A stretch of 64,000 nt of DNA from CADCVT01 sp036389155 (GTDB taxonomy: Bacteria > Actinomycetota > Thermoleophilia > Solirubrobacterales > Solirubrobacteraceae). Where the stretch lies: assembly GCA_036389155.1 (NCBI GenBank), contig DASVQN010000052.1, forward strand, positions 1-64,000, read 5' to 3'. Shown piece by piece: positions 53,813 through 62,403 of the stretch. The notes under the pieces are model-generated. The model was not told where the DNA came from. It saw only the letters and a program-made list of their open reading frames with translations, and did no database searches. Numbering within the stretch: position 1 is the stretch's first letter; each line of letters starts with the position of its first letter. The translations under genes and the position numbers were made by a program.

Positions 53813-54617
53813 CGTCGGCGATGCCCGCCCGCTTCGCGCGCGCCTCGACGAGCGGCTGCAGCACCGCGCGCAGGTAGAGCACGACCTGGAGCGACTTCGG
53901 CACCATCACGTGCCGCGCGCGCCGCTGCACGCCGGCCACGATCGCGTCGCCGACGTCGGACACCTTGCCCCAGTCGCCGAACGGGCCGCCCATCCGCTCG
54001 CGGCCGAGCCGGGCCGACGGCCGGTCGGTCCCGCGGCGGACCATGTCGGTGTCGATGAAGGAGAAGTAGGCCACGCCGACCTTCGTCCCGGTGTGGGCGA
54101 CCTCGACGCGCAGCGCGTCGCCGAACGCCTCCACGCCAGCTTTCGAGGCCGTGTACGCGGCCATCATCGGGGTGTGGACGAGCGCCGAGGCGGACGAGAT
54201 GAGGAGCACGTAGCCGCGGCGCGCGACGACGTGGGGGAGGGCCGCGCGGACGGTCCGCCACACCCCGAGGAGGTTGACCTCGATCGTGCGGTCGAAGGCG
54301 GCGGGGTCGACCGAGGCGACCGTGCCGTTCGGGGCGACCCCGGCGTTGGCGATGACGACGTCGAGGCCGCCGAACCGCTCGACGGTGCCTGCCACAGCGG
54401 CTTCCATCGCCTCCATCGAGGTGACGTCGGCCTCGTACCACCACGCGCGCTCGCCCAGCTCGGCGGCCCGGCGCTCGAGCTCGGAGGGCTCCAGGCCGAC
54501 CAGCGCCACGGAGGCGCCCAGCGCATGCAGCCGGCGCGCCGCCTCGAGCCCCAGGCCGCGTGCCGCGCCGGTGACCAGCACGACCTTTCCGGCGATCTCG
54601 TAGGACTCGGCGGCCAC
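53718..54617 (-). CDS. Short-chain dehydrogenase/reductase
   Basis: 299 residues from GTG 54617 (VAAESYEIAGKVV); an upstream ATG at 54674 is possible but has no ribosome site. The Rossmann motif is VTGAARGLG, the structural motif NAG (IANAGV), and the active site is Ser in LLISSASAL with YTASK. About 50 extra C-terminal residues end in a Pro-rich tail encoded opposite the 3' end of tgt. The enzyme is a classical-type NAD(P)-dependent oxidoreductase of unknown substrate. Confidence 0.88.
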   Translation of the reverse strand: MAAESYEIAGKVVLVTGAARGLGLEAARRLHALGASVALVGLEPSELERRAAELGERAWWYEADVTSMEAMEAAVAGTVERFGGLDVVIANAGVAPNGTVASVDPAAFDRTIEVNLLGVWRTVRAALPHVVARRGYVLLISSASALVHTPMMAAYTASKAGVEAFGDALRVEVAHTGTKVGVAYFSFIDTDMVRRGTDRPSARLGRERMGGPFGDWGKVSDVGDAIVAGVQRRARHVMVPKSLQVVLYLRAVLQPLVEARAKRAGIADVIALAEREETELTTPQPSTEPPLAAAPPPPR

Positions 54618-54694
54618 GGCTCCGGACGCTACCGAAACTCCCCTAAAAGGGCCGCGGACCACTAGACTCGCCATTTTGGCGTAGCGGGAGCGTT

Positions 54695-55606
54695 ATGGAT
54701 GACGCGGCGCGGACGCCGCAGCACATGAACGACGGGGCAACCTTCACAGCACAGCTGACAGGCGGCGTGCGCCGCTTGGCTGCGCTCGCGCACAGCGTCC
54801 GGGACGAGGACACGGTCCTCCGGGCACTGCGCTACGAGCTCTACTACGCACTCGACGTGGACGACGTGCGCTACGAGCCGCGCGCGGATCCGACGTGGCC
54901 GTCGCTGCCCCTGATCGTCGACAACCGCCGCCGCGGCGTGCTCGTCTTCGTGACCCATCCGCCGCGCCGGCTGACCGACGACGAGATCGACGCCGCCGCC
55001 GCCCTGATCGAGACGTCGGCCGCCGTGCTCGCGCTGCTCGAGGCGCGCCACGCCGCGCGCATCGACTCGCTCACCGGCTCGCTCAACCACGGCGCGATGC
55101 TCGCGCGCCTGGAGGAGGAGATCGACCGCTGCCGGCGCTACCGCACCGGGCTGGCGTGCCTGCTCATCGACCTCGACGACTTCAAGGCGATCAACGACCG
55201 CTGGGGGCACGCGACCGGCGACTCGGTCCTGCGCCAGGTGGCGATGCTGCTGCGGACCGAGTTCCGTGCCCACGACCAGGTCGCCCGCTACGGCGGCGAC
55301 GAGTTCGTGGTGCTGCTGCCGCACGCGGTCGGCCCGCGCGCCGAGATCGCCGCGCGCCGCGCGCTGCGCCGGCTGCGCGACATCCACGTGGTCACCGACG
55401 AGGGCCGCCAGCCGCTCAGCGCGTCGATCGGCCTCGCCGAGTGGGCCGAGCCGGAGACCCCGGCCGAGCTTCTGGCCAAGGCCGACCAGGCGCTGCTCGC
55501 CGGGAAGCGCGGCGGCAAGGACCAGCTGCGCACCGCCTCGGGCGAGTGGCCGTGGGAGGAACCGGCCCCCGAGGTCCCTAACGAGCCCGCCGCGGCGGGC
55601 GGCTGA
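54695..55606 (+). CDS. Diguanylate cyclase with N-terminal GAF-like sensor
   Basis: 303 residues. The first 120 or so look like a GAF domain (VLRALRYELYYALDVDDVRYE, LIVDNRRRGVLVF). The GGDEF domain (about 130-275) has DSLTGSLNHGAM, the metal aspartate in LLIDLDDFKAIND, an intact YGGDEF active site and an RAHD I-site five residues ahead of it. It should make cyclic di-GMP from two GTP and be product-inhibited. No membrane segment, so the signal is cytosolic. GGGAG precedes the ATG. Confidence 0.9.
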   Translation: MDDAARTPQHMNDGATFTAQLTGGVRRLAALAHSVRDEDTVLRALRYELYYALDVDDVRYEPRADPTWPSLPLIVDNRRRGVLVFVTHPPRRLTDDEIDAAAALIETSAAVLALLEARHAARIDSLTGSLNHGAMLARLEEEIDRCRRYRTGLACLLIDLDDFKAINDRWGHATGDSVLRQVAMLLRTEFRAHDQVARYGGDEFVVLLPHAVGPRAEIAARRALRRLRDIHVVTDEGRQPLSASIGLAEWAEPETPAELLAKADQALLAGKRGGKDQLRTASGEWPWEEPAPEVPNEPAAAGG

Positions 55607-55620
55607 GCCACAGCGGTCCG

Positions 55621-56823
55621 CTACCGCGTGTTGGAGTCGACGAGCTCCTTCATCGCGTCGACCGACTCCGAGACCGAGCCGTACTCCACCTTGCGCAGCT
55701 GGACGTCGCCTCCGCCCGACGTGAGCGCGAGGTAGATCGCGACCGCCGCGGCGGCGGTCAGCGCCAGCAGGACGAACGTCGCCAGCGCGCGGCGCCCGCG
55801 GCCGGGCGCGGTGTCGGCGGCCACCGCACCGTCGGCGTACGCCCGGCGCGCGGGAGGGCCGGGCGTCGGCTGCAGGCGCCGTGCGGCCCGGCCGGGCTCG
55901 GTCGACGGCGGCGTCATCCGCGTCGCGAGCGTCTCGTCGGCGGCGAGCACGGAGGTGCGCGCGGTCGGCTCGGGATCGTCGGCGAACGTGTCGCCGGCCG
56001 CGCCCGCCGAGAGCGCCTCGCGCAGGTCGTCCGCGTTGGCGAACCGGCGCGACGGCTCGATCTCCAGCGCCCTGCTGACCGCCTGGGCGACGCCGTGGGG
56101 GACCGCCGGGTCGAGCTCGTCGAGCGCCGGCGGGACCTCGCGCTGCTGCTTGAGCGCCAGCTCGGTGAGCGACTGGGCCTCGTAGGGCAGGCGTCCCGCG
56201 ATCAGCTGGTAGGTGACGACGCCGAGCGAGTAGAGGTCCGACCGCGCGTCCGCCTCGTCGCCCGCCGCCTGCTCCGGCGACAGGTAGGCCGCCGTCCCCA
56301 GCACCGAGCCGACCTGGGTGATCCGCGACACCGAGTCGCTCGCCGCCTTGGCGATGCCGAAGTCGGCCAGCTTGACGACGCCGTCGTCGCTGCGCAGGAG
56401 GTTCCCCGGCTTGACGTCGCGGTGGATCACGCCGTTGCGGTGCGCGTGCTCGAGCCCGCGGCAGGCCTGGTTGACGATGAAGAGCGCCTCGTCGAGCGGG
56501 AGGCGCCCCTGGTCGCGCAGCAGCTCGGCCCCGGAATGGCCGCGGATGTACTCCATGACGATGAAGTGCCGGCCCGTCTGGTCGTCGAGCCCGAAGTCGA
56601 AGACCTGCACGATGTTGGGATGCACGAGCTGCGCGGCGGCCAGCGCCTCGCGGCGGAAGCGCGAGACGAACTGCGGGTCGTCGGCCAGGTGCTCGGCCAG
56701 CAGCTTGACCGCGACCTCGCGCTCGAGCCGGCGGTCGAAGGCGAGCTGGACCGTCGACATCCCGCCGAACCCGAGGCGCTCGCCGAGCTCGTAGCGGCCG
56801 GAGATGACGTGGTCTGCGTTCAT
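55621..56823 (-). CDS. PknB-type serine/threonine protein kinase
   Basis: 400 residues. Kinase domain at about 10-270: Gly loop GERLGFGGMSTVQLA, lysine in VAVKLL, HRDVKPGN, DFGIAK and GTAAYLSPEQ. A juxtamembrane stretch of about 70 residues, rich in Thr and Pro, precedes one membrane helix (ALATFVLLALTAAAAVAIYL, about 345-365). Only about 35 residues lie outside, with no PASTA repeats. The ATG overlaps the stop of the lipoprotein gene (ATGA), so the two are coupled and may act together. Confidence 0.92.
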   Translation of the reverse strand: MNADHVISGRYELGERLGFGGMSTVQLAFDRRLEREVAVKLLAEHLADDPQFVSRFRREALAAAQLVHPNIVQVFDFGLDDQTGRHFIVMEYIRGHSGAELLRDQGRLPLDEALFIVNQACRGLEHAHRNGVIHRDVKPGNLLRSDDGVVKLADFGIAKAASDSVSRITQVGSVLGTAAYLSPEQAAGDEADARSDLYSLGVVTYQLIAGRLPYEAQSLTELALKQQREVPPALDELDPAVPHGVAQAVSRALEIEPSRRFANADDLREALSAGAAGDTFADDPEPTARTSVLAADETLATRMTPPSTEPGRAARRLQPTPGPPARRAYADGAVAADTAPGRGRRALATFVLLALTAAAAVAIYLALTSGGGDVQLRKVEYGSVSESVDAMKELVDSNTR

Positions 56824-57350
56824 GGCGTCTCCGGCGCCTCGGAGCCGCCGGACTCCGGCGGGACGCCCGTGTCCGTCGTCTCGGGCGGCACGCCCGTGTT
56901 CGTCGGGGGCGGCGTCGTGGTGGTCGGCGGCGGGGTGGTCGTGGTCGGCGGCGGGACGGTCTCCGTCGTCGGAGGCGGTGTCGTCGTCGTGTCCGGCTCG
57001 GTGTCCGTCGTCTCCGTCGTCTTCGGCCGGTTGTCGAGGCACTCGTCGGGCGCGATCTGCTGGAGGTTCTCCGCGCCCGAGGCCAGCCGGCGGCGCAGGC
57101 GCTTGTCGGTGCTGTTCGGCAGGCCGTCGATCGCGCGGTTCAGCCGCTGGAAGGCGGGCTGGAGCTCCTTGCACTCGCCCTTCTCGACCCGCTCGGCGAT
57201 CTTGTCGAGCTCCTCGCGGATCGCGTCGGCGCGGGAGGGCGCGAGGAGCTTGCGGTCGCTCTTGTCGTCGCCGCACGACGCGACGAGCAGCGCGCAGAGC
57301 ACGCCGAGCACGAGCGCGAGGACGAGGGGTGGGAGACGCCGCACGGTCAC
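56820..57350 (-). CDS. Lipoprotein with Thr/Pro-rich tail
   Basis: 176 residues from a GTG overlapping the phosphoesterase stop. The signal peptide ends in a lipobox, LLVASCGDD, with the lipidated cysteine near residue 24. A helical domain (about 35-110, two further cysteines at KGECKEL and PDECLDN) is followed by a low-complexity tail of TTTTPPP repeats, likely a cell-wall-spanning spacer. It may serve as an external sensor or partner for the coupled kinase; this is inference. Confidence 0.8.
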   Translation of the reverse strand: MTVRRLPPLVLALVLGVLCALLVASCGDDKSDRKLLAPSRADAIREELDKIAERVEKGECKELQPAFQRLNRAIDGLPNSTDKRLRRRLASGAENLQQIAPDECLDNRPKTTETTDTEPDTTTTPPPTTETVPPPTTTTPPPTTTTPPPTNTGVPPETTDTGVPPESGGSEAPETP

Positions 57351-58081
57351 TGACCGTACCCAAGGCGCTCGGCAAGCGAATCGGGCAATCCCGCGGCACG
57401 GATCGCGGCCGCCGCCCCGGCGATGTCGTACTCGGTCCGCCGCCACTCCGCGCGGCGCTCGGTCGTGTCGAGCAGGAGCCACGCCGCGCGGGGCTCGCCG
57501 TCGCGCGGCTGGCCGACCGAGCCGGGGTTCAGCAGCCACTCTCCCTCGCCGATCTCGGCGTAGTCGCCGTCGCGCGCGGGGGCGACGATCGTCTCGCCGC
57601 CCGGCTCCTCGCGCCCGAAGGCGAGCGCGATGTGGGAGTGGCCGATCAGCGAGACGCGCTGCGGCATGGCGTCGAGGCAGCGCTCGGCGAGGGGAACGGT
57701 GAGGACGTACTCCCAGACGGGATCGCGCGGGCTGGCGTGGTAGAGGCCGATGCCGCTGTCCTCCCCCGCGGGCTGCAGCCCCTTGAGGAAGACGAGGTTG
57801 TCCTGCTCGATGACCTCGCGCGTCCAGCGGGCGCTGATCGCGGCGCCGCGCGAGAACTCCTCGATCCCCAGCGCGCCGGTGACCGCGAGGTCGTGGTTGC
57901 CGGCCAGGCACAGCGCCGCGCGCTCGCGCGCCAGCTCGACGCACTCGTTGGGCTGGCCGCCGTAGCCGACGAGGTCGCCGAGGCACCAGATCTCGCCGGC
58001 GCCGCTGGCCTCGACGTCGGCGAGCACCGCCTCGAAGGCGTGACGATTGGCGTGGATGTCCGAGACGACGGCGACGCGCAT
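57347..58081 (-). CDS. Metallophosphoesterase, YfcE/MJ0936-like
   Basis: 244 residues. Metal-site motifs in order: SDIHANRHAFEAVL, CLGDLVGYGGQPNE, LAGNHD, and GHSHIALAFG, with LLNPGSVGQPRDG near the end. This matches small calcineurin-like phosphodiesterases that act on cyclic nucleotides or phosphodiesters. It heads the three-gene phosphoesterase-lipoprotein-kinase operon, each linked by 4-nt overlaps, which hints at a signalling role. Confidence 0.9.
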   Translation of the reverse strand: MRVAVVSDIHANRHAFEAVLADVEASGAGEIWCLGDLVGYGGQPNECVELARERAALCLAGNHDLAVTGALGIEEFSRGAAISARWTREVIEQDNLVFLKGLQPAGEDSGIGLYHASPRDPVWEYVLTVPLAERCLDAMPQRVSLIGHSHIALAFGREEPGGETIVAPARDGDYAEIGEGEWLLNPGSVGQPRDGEPRAAWLLLDTTERRAEWRRTEYDIAGAAAAIRAAGLPDSLAERLGYGQ

Positions 58082-58098
58082 CTAGTCTGGGGTCGGCT

Positions 58099-59319
58099 GT
58101 GCAGCGGCACCTGAGACTCCCTCTCGCGCTCGCCGCCGCCGTCGTGGTGGCGGAGGCCGCAGTCCTGCTGTTGCGGCCGCGGGGCGGCGTCATCCCTCCG
58201 GTCGAGGTGCCGGTGCAAGCGTACTTCAGCGCCGCGGAGGTGGCGCGGGCCGAGGCGTTCCGGGGCCCGCAGGCGGCGCTCTACGCGCTCTCGACGGCGA
58301 TCGAGCTCGGCGTCCTCGTGCTCGCGGTGCGCCGCCCTCCGGCGTGGCTGCGGGGCGCCCGGCGACCGGTGCTCGCGGGCGCCGCGGCCGGTGCCCTGCT
58401 GTCGCTGGCGACGAGCGTGGCGCCGCTGCCGGTGGGCGCGATCTCGCGCCAGCGCGCGATCGACGTCGGGCTGGTCACCCAGTCGTGGGCCGGCTGGGCC
58501 GGCGACCTCGTCAGGTCGTGGGGGATCGGCGCGGCGATCGCGGCGGCCGGCGGCGCGTTCGCCGTCGTCCTGCTGCGGCGCGCCGGGCAACGCTGGTGGA
58601 TCCCCGCCTCCGCCGTCGTCGTCGCCTTCGGCGCGGTCATCACCTACGCGGGGCCGGTCGTCCTCGACCCGATCTTCAACCGGTTCGAGCCGCTGCCCGC
58701 CGGGCGGACGCGGTCGGACGTCCTGGACCTGGCGCGGCGGGCCGGCGTCGACGTGGGGGAGGTCTACGTCGTCGACGCCTCGCGCCGCACGACGTCCGCC
58801 AACGCCTACGTCACCGGTCTCGGGCGCACCAAGCGCGTCGTGCTGTACGACACGCTGCTCGAGCAGGACCGCCGCGACCCGTTCACCCGCGTCGAGGTCC
58901 GGCTCGTCGTCGCCCACGAGCTCGGGCACGTGCACTTCCGCGACGTCCCGCACGGGCTGCTGTTCCTCGCGCTCGTAGCGCCCGCCGGGATGTTCGCGGT
59001 GGCCCGGCTGGCCGAGCGGCTCGGCCCCTCGACCGGGGCGGGGGCGATCCCGCCGCTCGCGCTGGCGCTGGCGCTCGTCGTCCCGGTCGTCTCCACGGTC
59101 TCCCTCCAGCTCTCTCGTCGCATCGAGGCGCGGGCGGACAGCTTCGCGCTCCGGCTGACCGACGCGCCCGAGCCGTTCATCGACTTCGAGCGGCGGATCG
59201 CGCTCCGCAACGTGGCCGACCCCGACCCGCCGGGCTGGCGCACCGCCCTGCTGGGCACGCACCCGCCGACGCTGGAGCGGATCGGCGCCGCGATCGCGTA
59301 TCAGCGTGGCGCGCGGTGA
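58099..59319 (+). CDS. M48 family zinc metalloprotease
   Basis: 406 residues from a GTG. Five to seven membrane helices surround the catalytic site VVAHELGHVHFRDVP; the third zinc ligand is the glutamate in RRIEARADSFAL. NAYVTGLGRTKRVVLYDTLLE is typical of the HtpX/Ste24 group, and the arrangement with N-terminal helices is closer to the CAAX protease Ste24p. It degrades membrane or misfolded proteins at the inner face. TAGTCT lies 10 nt before the start. Confidence 0.9.
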   Translation: MQRHLRLPLALAAAVVVAEAAVLLLRPRGGVIPPVEVPVQAYFSAAEVARAEAFRGPQAALYALSTAIELGVLVLAVRRPPAWLRGARRPVLAGAAAGALLSLATSVAPLPVGAISRQRAIDVGLVTQSWAGWAGDLVRSWGIGAAIAAAGGAFAVVLLRRAGQRWWIPASAVVVAFGAVITYAGPVVLDPIFNRFEPLPAGRTRSDVLDLARRAGVDVGEVYVVDASRRTTSANAYVTGLGRTKRVVLYDTLLEQDRRDPFTRVEVRLVVAHELGHVHFRDVPHGLLFLALVAPAGMFAVARLAERLGPSTGAGAIPPLALALALVVPVVSTVSLQLSRRIEARADSFALRLTDAPEPFIDFERRIALRNVADPDPPGWRTALLGTHPPTLERIGAAIAYQRGAR

Positions 59320-59480
59320 AACCGGGGCGCGTCGTCGTCGCGCTCCAGCAGGCCCCAGGCGTAGAGCCAGAGCGCGTCCCGGACCTCGCGACCGACCGGT
59401 GCGCGATCGATGACGCGCTCCTCCACCTCGTGGAGGTCGGCACCCTCGCCGACCGCCTCGTCGACCTGTTCGCGCAACAT
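59301..59480 (-). CDS. Small protein of unknown function
   Basis: 59 residues from MLREQVDEAV, ending WLYAWGLLERDDDAPRFHRAPR. It is acidic and helical with an aromatic C-terminal part (RDALWLYAWGLLE). AGGG lies 8 nt before this ATG; starts at 59495 or a TTG at 59558, which would add a CEQC motif, are possible. No family recognised. The 3' end overlaps the M48 gene by 19 nt. Confidence 0.6.
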   Translation of the reverse strand: MLREQVDEAVGEGADLHEVEERVIDRAPVGREVRDALWLYAWGLLERDDDAPRFHRAPR

Positions 59481-59597
59481 CGTCAGCCCTGCCATCGCGG
59501 CGCATTGTTCGCAGCTTGCGGCGCGCCGCGCAAGGGCTCCTTTCTGGTTCTTCACCAAAGTGCGGGATCGTCGCCGCCTCTTGGCGGAAAGGCTGTG

Positions 59598-59939
59598 CTA
59601 AGCGAGCGGATCGTCGGTCGCGGGGCCCCCGGCCTGGCCGCCGCGGTCGCCCGTCTCGGGCAGGTTCTTGATGCCCTCGCGGGTCCGCCACTTCGCGTAG
59701 TTGTCCTGCATCGCCTCGATGAGCTCGCCCATGAAGCGGGGCGAGACGTTGACGCGGCTGACGACGACGCCGGGCACCTCGTCATCCTCGACCTCGTGGT
59801 CGACCCGCGCGAACGTGATCGTGAACTCGTAGTCCGAGTGGCTGACGTTCGCGAAGTTCGAGTAGACGCCGGCCATGATGTCCGGCGAGAAGTGGATGTT
59901 GATGTGGCGCCCGCCCTGGGCGTCGGGATCTCCGGCCAT
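59598..59939 (-). CDS. DUF3467 family protein
   Basis: 113 residues. HINIHFSPDIMAGVYSNFANVSHSDYEFTITFARVD in words: FSPDIMAGVYSNFANV and SHSDYEFTI, then SRVNVSPRFMGELIEAMQDNYAKW. This is the DUF3467 pattern, a small conserved domain of unknown function related to a putative immune or structural fold. The family is widespread in actinobacteria. It is divergent from rlmH with only 20 nt between starts. Confidence 0.85.
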   Translation of the reverse strand: MAGDPDAQGGRHINIHFSPDIMAGVYSNFANVSHSDYEFTITFARVDHEVEDDEVPGVVVSRVNVSPRFMGELIEAMQDNYAKWRTREGIKNLPETGDRGGQAGGPATDDPLA

Positions 59940-59959
59940 GGGAAGAGGTTCGCACAGTC

Positions 59960-60367
59960 GTGAGGGTCACGGTCGTGGCCGTCGGGAGGCTGCGGCCGCC
60001 GTACGTCGACGACGTCGCGCACTACCTGAAGATGCTCGGGCGCTACGCGACCGTGGAGGTCGTCGAGGTGCGCGAGGAGGACGACGCCTCGCGGCGGATC
60101 CCGGACCGCGCGTTCGTCGTCCTGCTGGACGCGGGCGGGAAGCAGATGACGTCCGAGGGGTTCGCGGCGTGGCTGGAGGAGCGACGGCACGAGGGGCGCC
60201 CGCTGTGCTTCGTGATCGGCGGCGCGTTCGGGATCTCGCTGGAGCGCTCCGACCTGACGCTGTCGCTGGGGCGGATGACGCTGCCGCACCAGCTCGCGCG
60301 CGTCGTCCTGGTCGAGCAGCTCTACCGCGCCCACAAGATCCTCGCGGGCGAGCCGTACCACTACTGA
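59960..60367 (+). CDS. rlmH: 23S rRNA pseudouridine-1915 N3-methyltransferase RlmH
   Basis: 135 residues from a GTG. The SPOUT knot is seen in FVVLLDAGGKQMTSEGFA, CFVIGGAFGIS, LSLGRMTLPHQLARVVLVEQ and the invariant C-terminus HKILAGEPYHY. It methylates pseudouridine in helix 69 of 23S rRNA using S-adenosylmethionine. Length is slightly under the usual 155, with the N-terminal part shortened. Confidence 0.92.
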   Translation: MRVTVVAVGRLRPPYVDDVAHYLKMLGRYATVEVVEVREEDDASRRIPDRAFVVLLDAGGKQMTSEGFAAWLEERRHEGRPLCFVIGGAFGISLERSDLTLSLGRMTLPHQLARVVLVEQLYRAHKILAGEPYHY

Positions 60368-60384
60368 GCGGGTACGACCGGGGC

Positions 60385-60799
60385 ATGCCTTTGAAGAAGG
60401 AGGACCTCCCGCAGACGCTGCAGCGCTCGCCGAAGAAGGTCCGCGACGCGTACGTCAAGACGCTCGACAGCGCGGAGGACACCTACGACGGCGACGAGGA
60501 GCGCGCGCACCGGACGGCGTGGTCGTCGGTCAAGCACATCGCCGAGAAGAAGGGCGATCACTGGGAGGTCAAGGACGAGTACGGGCCGTCGGACCCGCGG
60601 TCCGCCCTCTCCGGTCGCGCCGCGCGCGAGGGCGCGCGGCGAGACCTACGAGGGCGTCGACGCGGGCAAGACGAAGGCGGAGCTGCTCGAGGACGCGCGC
60701 GACGCGGACATCCCAGGGCGCTCGAAGATGGACAAGCGCGAGCTCGCCGAGGCGCTCATGAAGCACAATCGGCGCGAGACAGCGCGCGCAAGGGGGTAG
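60385..60799 (+). pseudogene. ChaB-like protein with frame break
   Basis: The first part, MPLKKEDLPQTLQRSPKKVR to GDHWEVKDEYGPSDP (about 75 residues), is a ChaB domain. The usual Rho-N/SAP-like second domain follows one base out of register: ETYEGVDAGKTKAELLEDA, then IPGRSKMDKRELAEALMKH, ending at TAG 60797. The break lies in a G/C run at about 60620-60650. With one base changed the product would be about 137 residues, normal for actinobacterial ChaB relatives. Function is unclear (E. coli ChaB is linked to cation transport regulation). The gene is broken or the sequence has an error. Confidence 0.75.
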
Positions 60800-60808
60800 G
60801 GCGTCGGT

Positions 60809-60955
60809 ATGGACGAGACCAAGGGCACAGACTCCGCACCGTCCGAGGCGCCGATCAGCCCGTCCCCCGACGAGGCCGGGCACGAGGACGTCAGCGGCGG
60901 AGAGACCACCCCCCAGAGCGGCGCCCCGGAGGCGGCCGAGGAGGACGACGCATGA
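60809..60955 (+). CDS. Small acidic disordered protein 1
   Basis: 48 residues, rich in Glu, Asp, Pro, Ser and Gly, no Arg, one Lys (MDETKGTDSAPSEAPISPS at the start). The ATG is 9 nt after the ChaB-like stop; its TGA overlaps the next ATG (ATGA). No family recognised. Composition predicts an unstructured polypeptide, perhaps a stress or osmoprotective protein. Confidence 0.55.
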   Translation: MDETKGTDSAPSEAPISPSPDEAGHEDVSGGETTPQSGAPEAAEEDDA

Positions 60956-61161
60956 CCGACGAGACGCGAGACGTCGAGAGCGACGAGGGCAACGTGGACG
61001 CGGGCGGCCGCGCCCACACCTCATCCGACGAGGGCCATCCCGCGGGCGACGGCGCCCGGACCGACCGCGACGTCGGCGGTCCCGTGGCCGAGGACGACGC
61101 CGAGGAGGCGACCGGCGGCGTGCACGGCACGCGCGAGACGCCGATCGAGCCGCACGAGTAG
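60952..61161 (+). CDS. Small acidic disordered protein 2
   Basis: 69 residues, MTDETRDVESDEGNVDAGGR at the start and TRETPIEPHE at the end, highly acidic and Gly-rich. It is coupled to the previous small gene by ATGA and similar in style, so the two may be diverged duplicates. Function unknown. Confidence 0.6.
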   Translation: MTDETRDVESDEGNVDAGGRAHTSSDEGHPAGDGARTDRDVGGPVAEDDAEEATGGVHGTRETPIEPHE

Positions 61162-61180
61162 AGGGGTCGCCCGGCGCCCG

Positions 61181-61924
61181 CTACACGCTGTAGAGGTCGT
61201 CGAGGCCGATCTTCTGCAGCAGCTTCTGGGCCTCGATGTTCAGGTGGGCCAGCTCGCCGGTGAAGATGAGCGTGCCCATCACGATCAGCGTGATCCCGGA
61301 GATCACGGTGATGACGGTGTAGTGGTCGCGCAGCCAGCGGAAGACGCGCGTCGCCCGCTGGAACGCGACGGCGCACGCGAGGAACGGGATGGCCAGGCCC
61401 GCGGAGTAGATCGCGAGCAGCGCGCCGCCCTGGCCGACGGTGTCCTTCGTGGCCGCGGCGCTGAGGATCGCGGTGAGCGTCGGGCCGATGCACGGCGTCC
61501 AGCCGACGGCGAAGGCGGCGCCCGCGACGAGCGGCCCGCCCGCGCCGGCGCGCGCGATGAGCGAGTTCGGGTGCCACTCCTGGTTGAGCCGCGTGATGAA
61601 CGGCGTGCAGACGAAGAACACGCCCATGGCGACGATCAGCGCGCCGGCGATGTGCTCGAGCGTGCGGATGTTGTCGCGCAGCGTCGAGCCGAGGCCGGTC
61701 GCGGCCATGCCCAGCGCGACGAAGACCGCCGCGAAGGCGAGGCAGAAGACGATCGCCGGCAGGAGGATCGAGGAGCGGCGCTCGCCCTCCTGCATGTCGG
61801 CGACCGAGACGCCGGACACCGCGCTCAGGTAGCCGGGCACGAGCGGCAGCACGCACGGGGAGATGAAGGAGACGAACCCCGCGGCGAACGCCGCGAAGAC
61901 GGTGGTGTCGACGCCGCTGGACAC
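61181..61924 (-). CDS. ccdA: Cytochrome c biogenesis protein CcdA
   Basis: 247 residues with six membrane helices. The two redox-active cysteines lie in SFISPCVLPLVPGYLS and AVGWTPCIGPTLTAIL, the diagnostic positions. CcdA moves reducing power from cytoplasmic thioredoxin across the membrane to thioredoxin-like proteins that reduce apocytochrome c. The GTG start at 61924 is 2 nt after the CcmH stop. It is the last gene of a three-gene operon. Confidence 0.92.
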   Translation of the reverse strand: MSSGVDTTVFAAFAAGFVSFISPCVLPLVPGYLSAVSGVSVADMQEGERRSSILLPAIVFCLAFAAVFVALGMAATGLGSTLRDNIRTLEHIAGALIVAMGVFFVCTPFITRLNQEWHPNSLIARAGAGGPLVAGAAFAVGWTPCIGPTLTAILSAAATKDTVGQGGALLAIYSAGLAIPFLACAVAFQRATRVFRWLRDHYTVITVISGITLIVMGTLIFTGELAHLNIEAQKLLQKIGLDDLYSV

Positions 61925-61926
61925 CG

Positions 61927-62403
61927 CTACTCGTACCGGGCGAGGTCCTCGTCGAGGCGCTGCAGCTCGGCGTCCGAGGCGGCGGGGGGCGGGGCCGCGC
62001 CGGCGGTCGCGCCGCCGGGCGTCCTGCGCCTCCAGCGCGGCAGCATGACCGCGGCGCCGGCGAGCATCGCCAGCACCAGCGCGATCGGGACGGCGTAGGC
62101 GGCGACGTTGATGCCGCGGTCGTCGGGCAGGGCCAGGACGTCCTCGCCGTACTCGGCGACCATGCGGTGCTTCACCTGCTCCTTCGTCAGCCCCTGCGCG
62201 ACGAGCCTGCGGATGAAGTTGCGCTCCTGCACCGCCTGCGGCTCGTCGCCGGCGACGTTCAGCGCGACGTTGCACAGGACGCACATGACCTCGTCCTCGA
62301 CGTCGGGGAGGGAGGTGCGCGGGGTGGCCGCGTCCGCCGCCGCGCCTTCGCTCGTCGCGAGGAGGGCGACGGCGGTCAGGAGCGTCGTGGCCGCGCGCCT
62401 CAC
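61927..62403 (-). CDS. Cytochrome c-type biogenesis protein CcmH
   Basis: 158 residues from a GTG overlapping the previous stop. A signal/anchor (TTLLTAVALLATSEGAAA) is followed by EDEVMCVLCNVALNVA, the C-x2-C redox motif, and LTKEQVKHRMVAEYGEDVLALP. A C-terminal helix (YAVPIALVLAMLAGAAVML) anchors the protein. CcmH/CycL proteins hold apocytochrome thiols for haem attachment. CcmF and other system I subunits are not in the window, so the complete pathway cannot be told. Confidence 0.88.
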   Translation of the reverse strand: MRRAATTLLTAVALLATSEGAAADAATPRTSLPDVEDEVMCVLCNVALNVAGDEPQAVQERNFIRRLVAQGLTKEQVKHRMVAEYGEDVLALPDDRGINVAAYAVPIALVLAMLAGAAVMLPRWRRRTPGGATAGAAPPPAASDAELQRLDEDLARYE

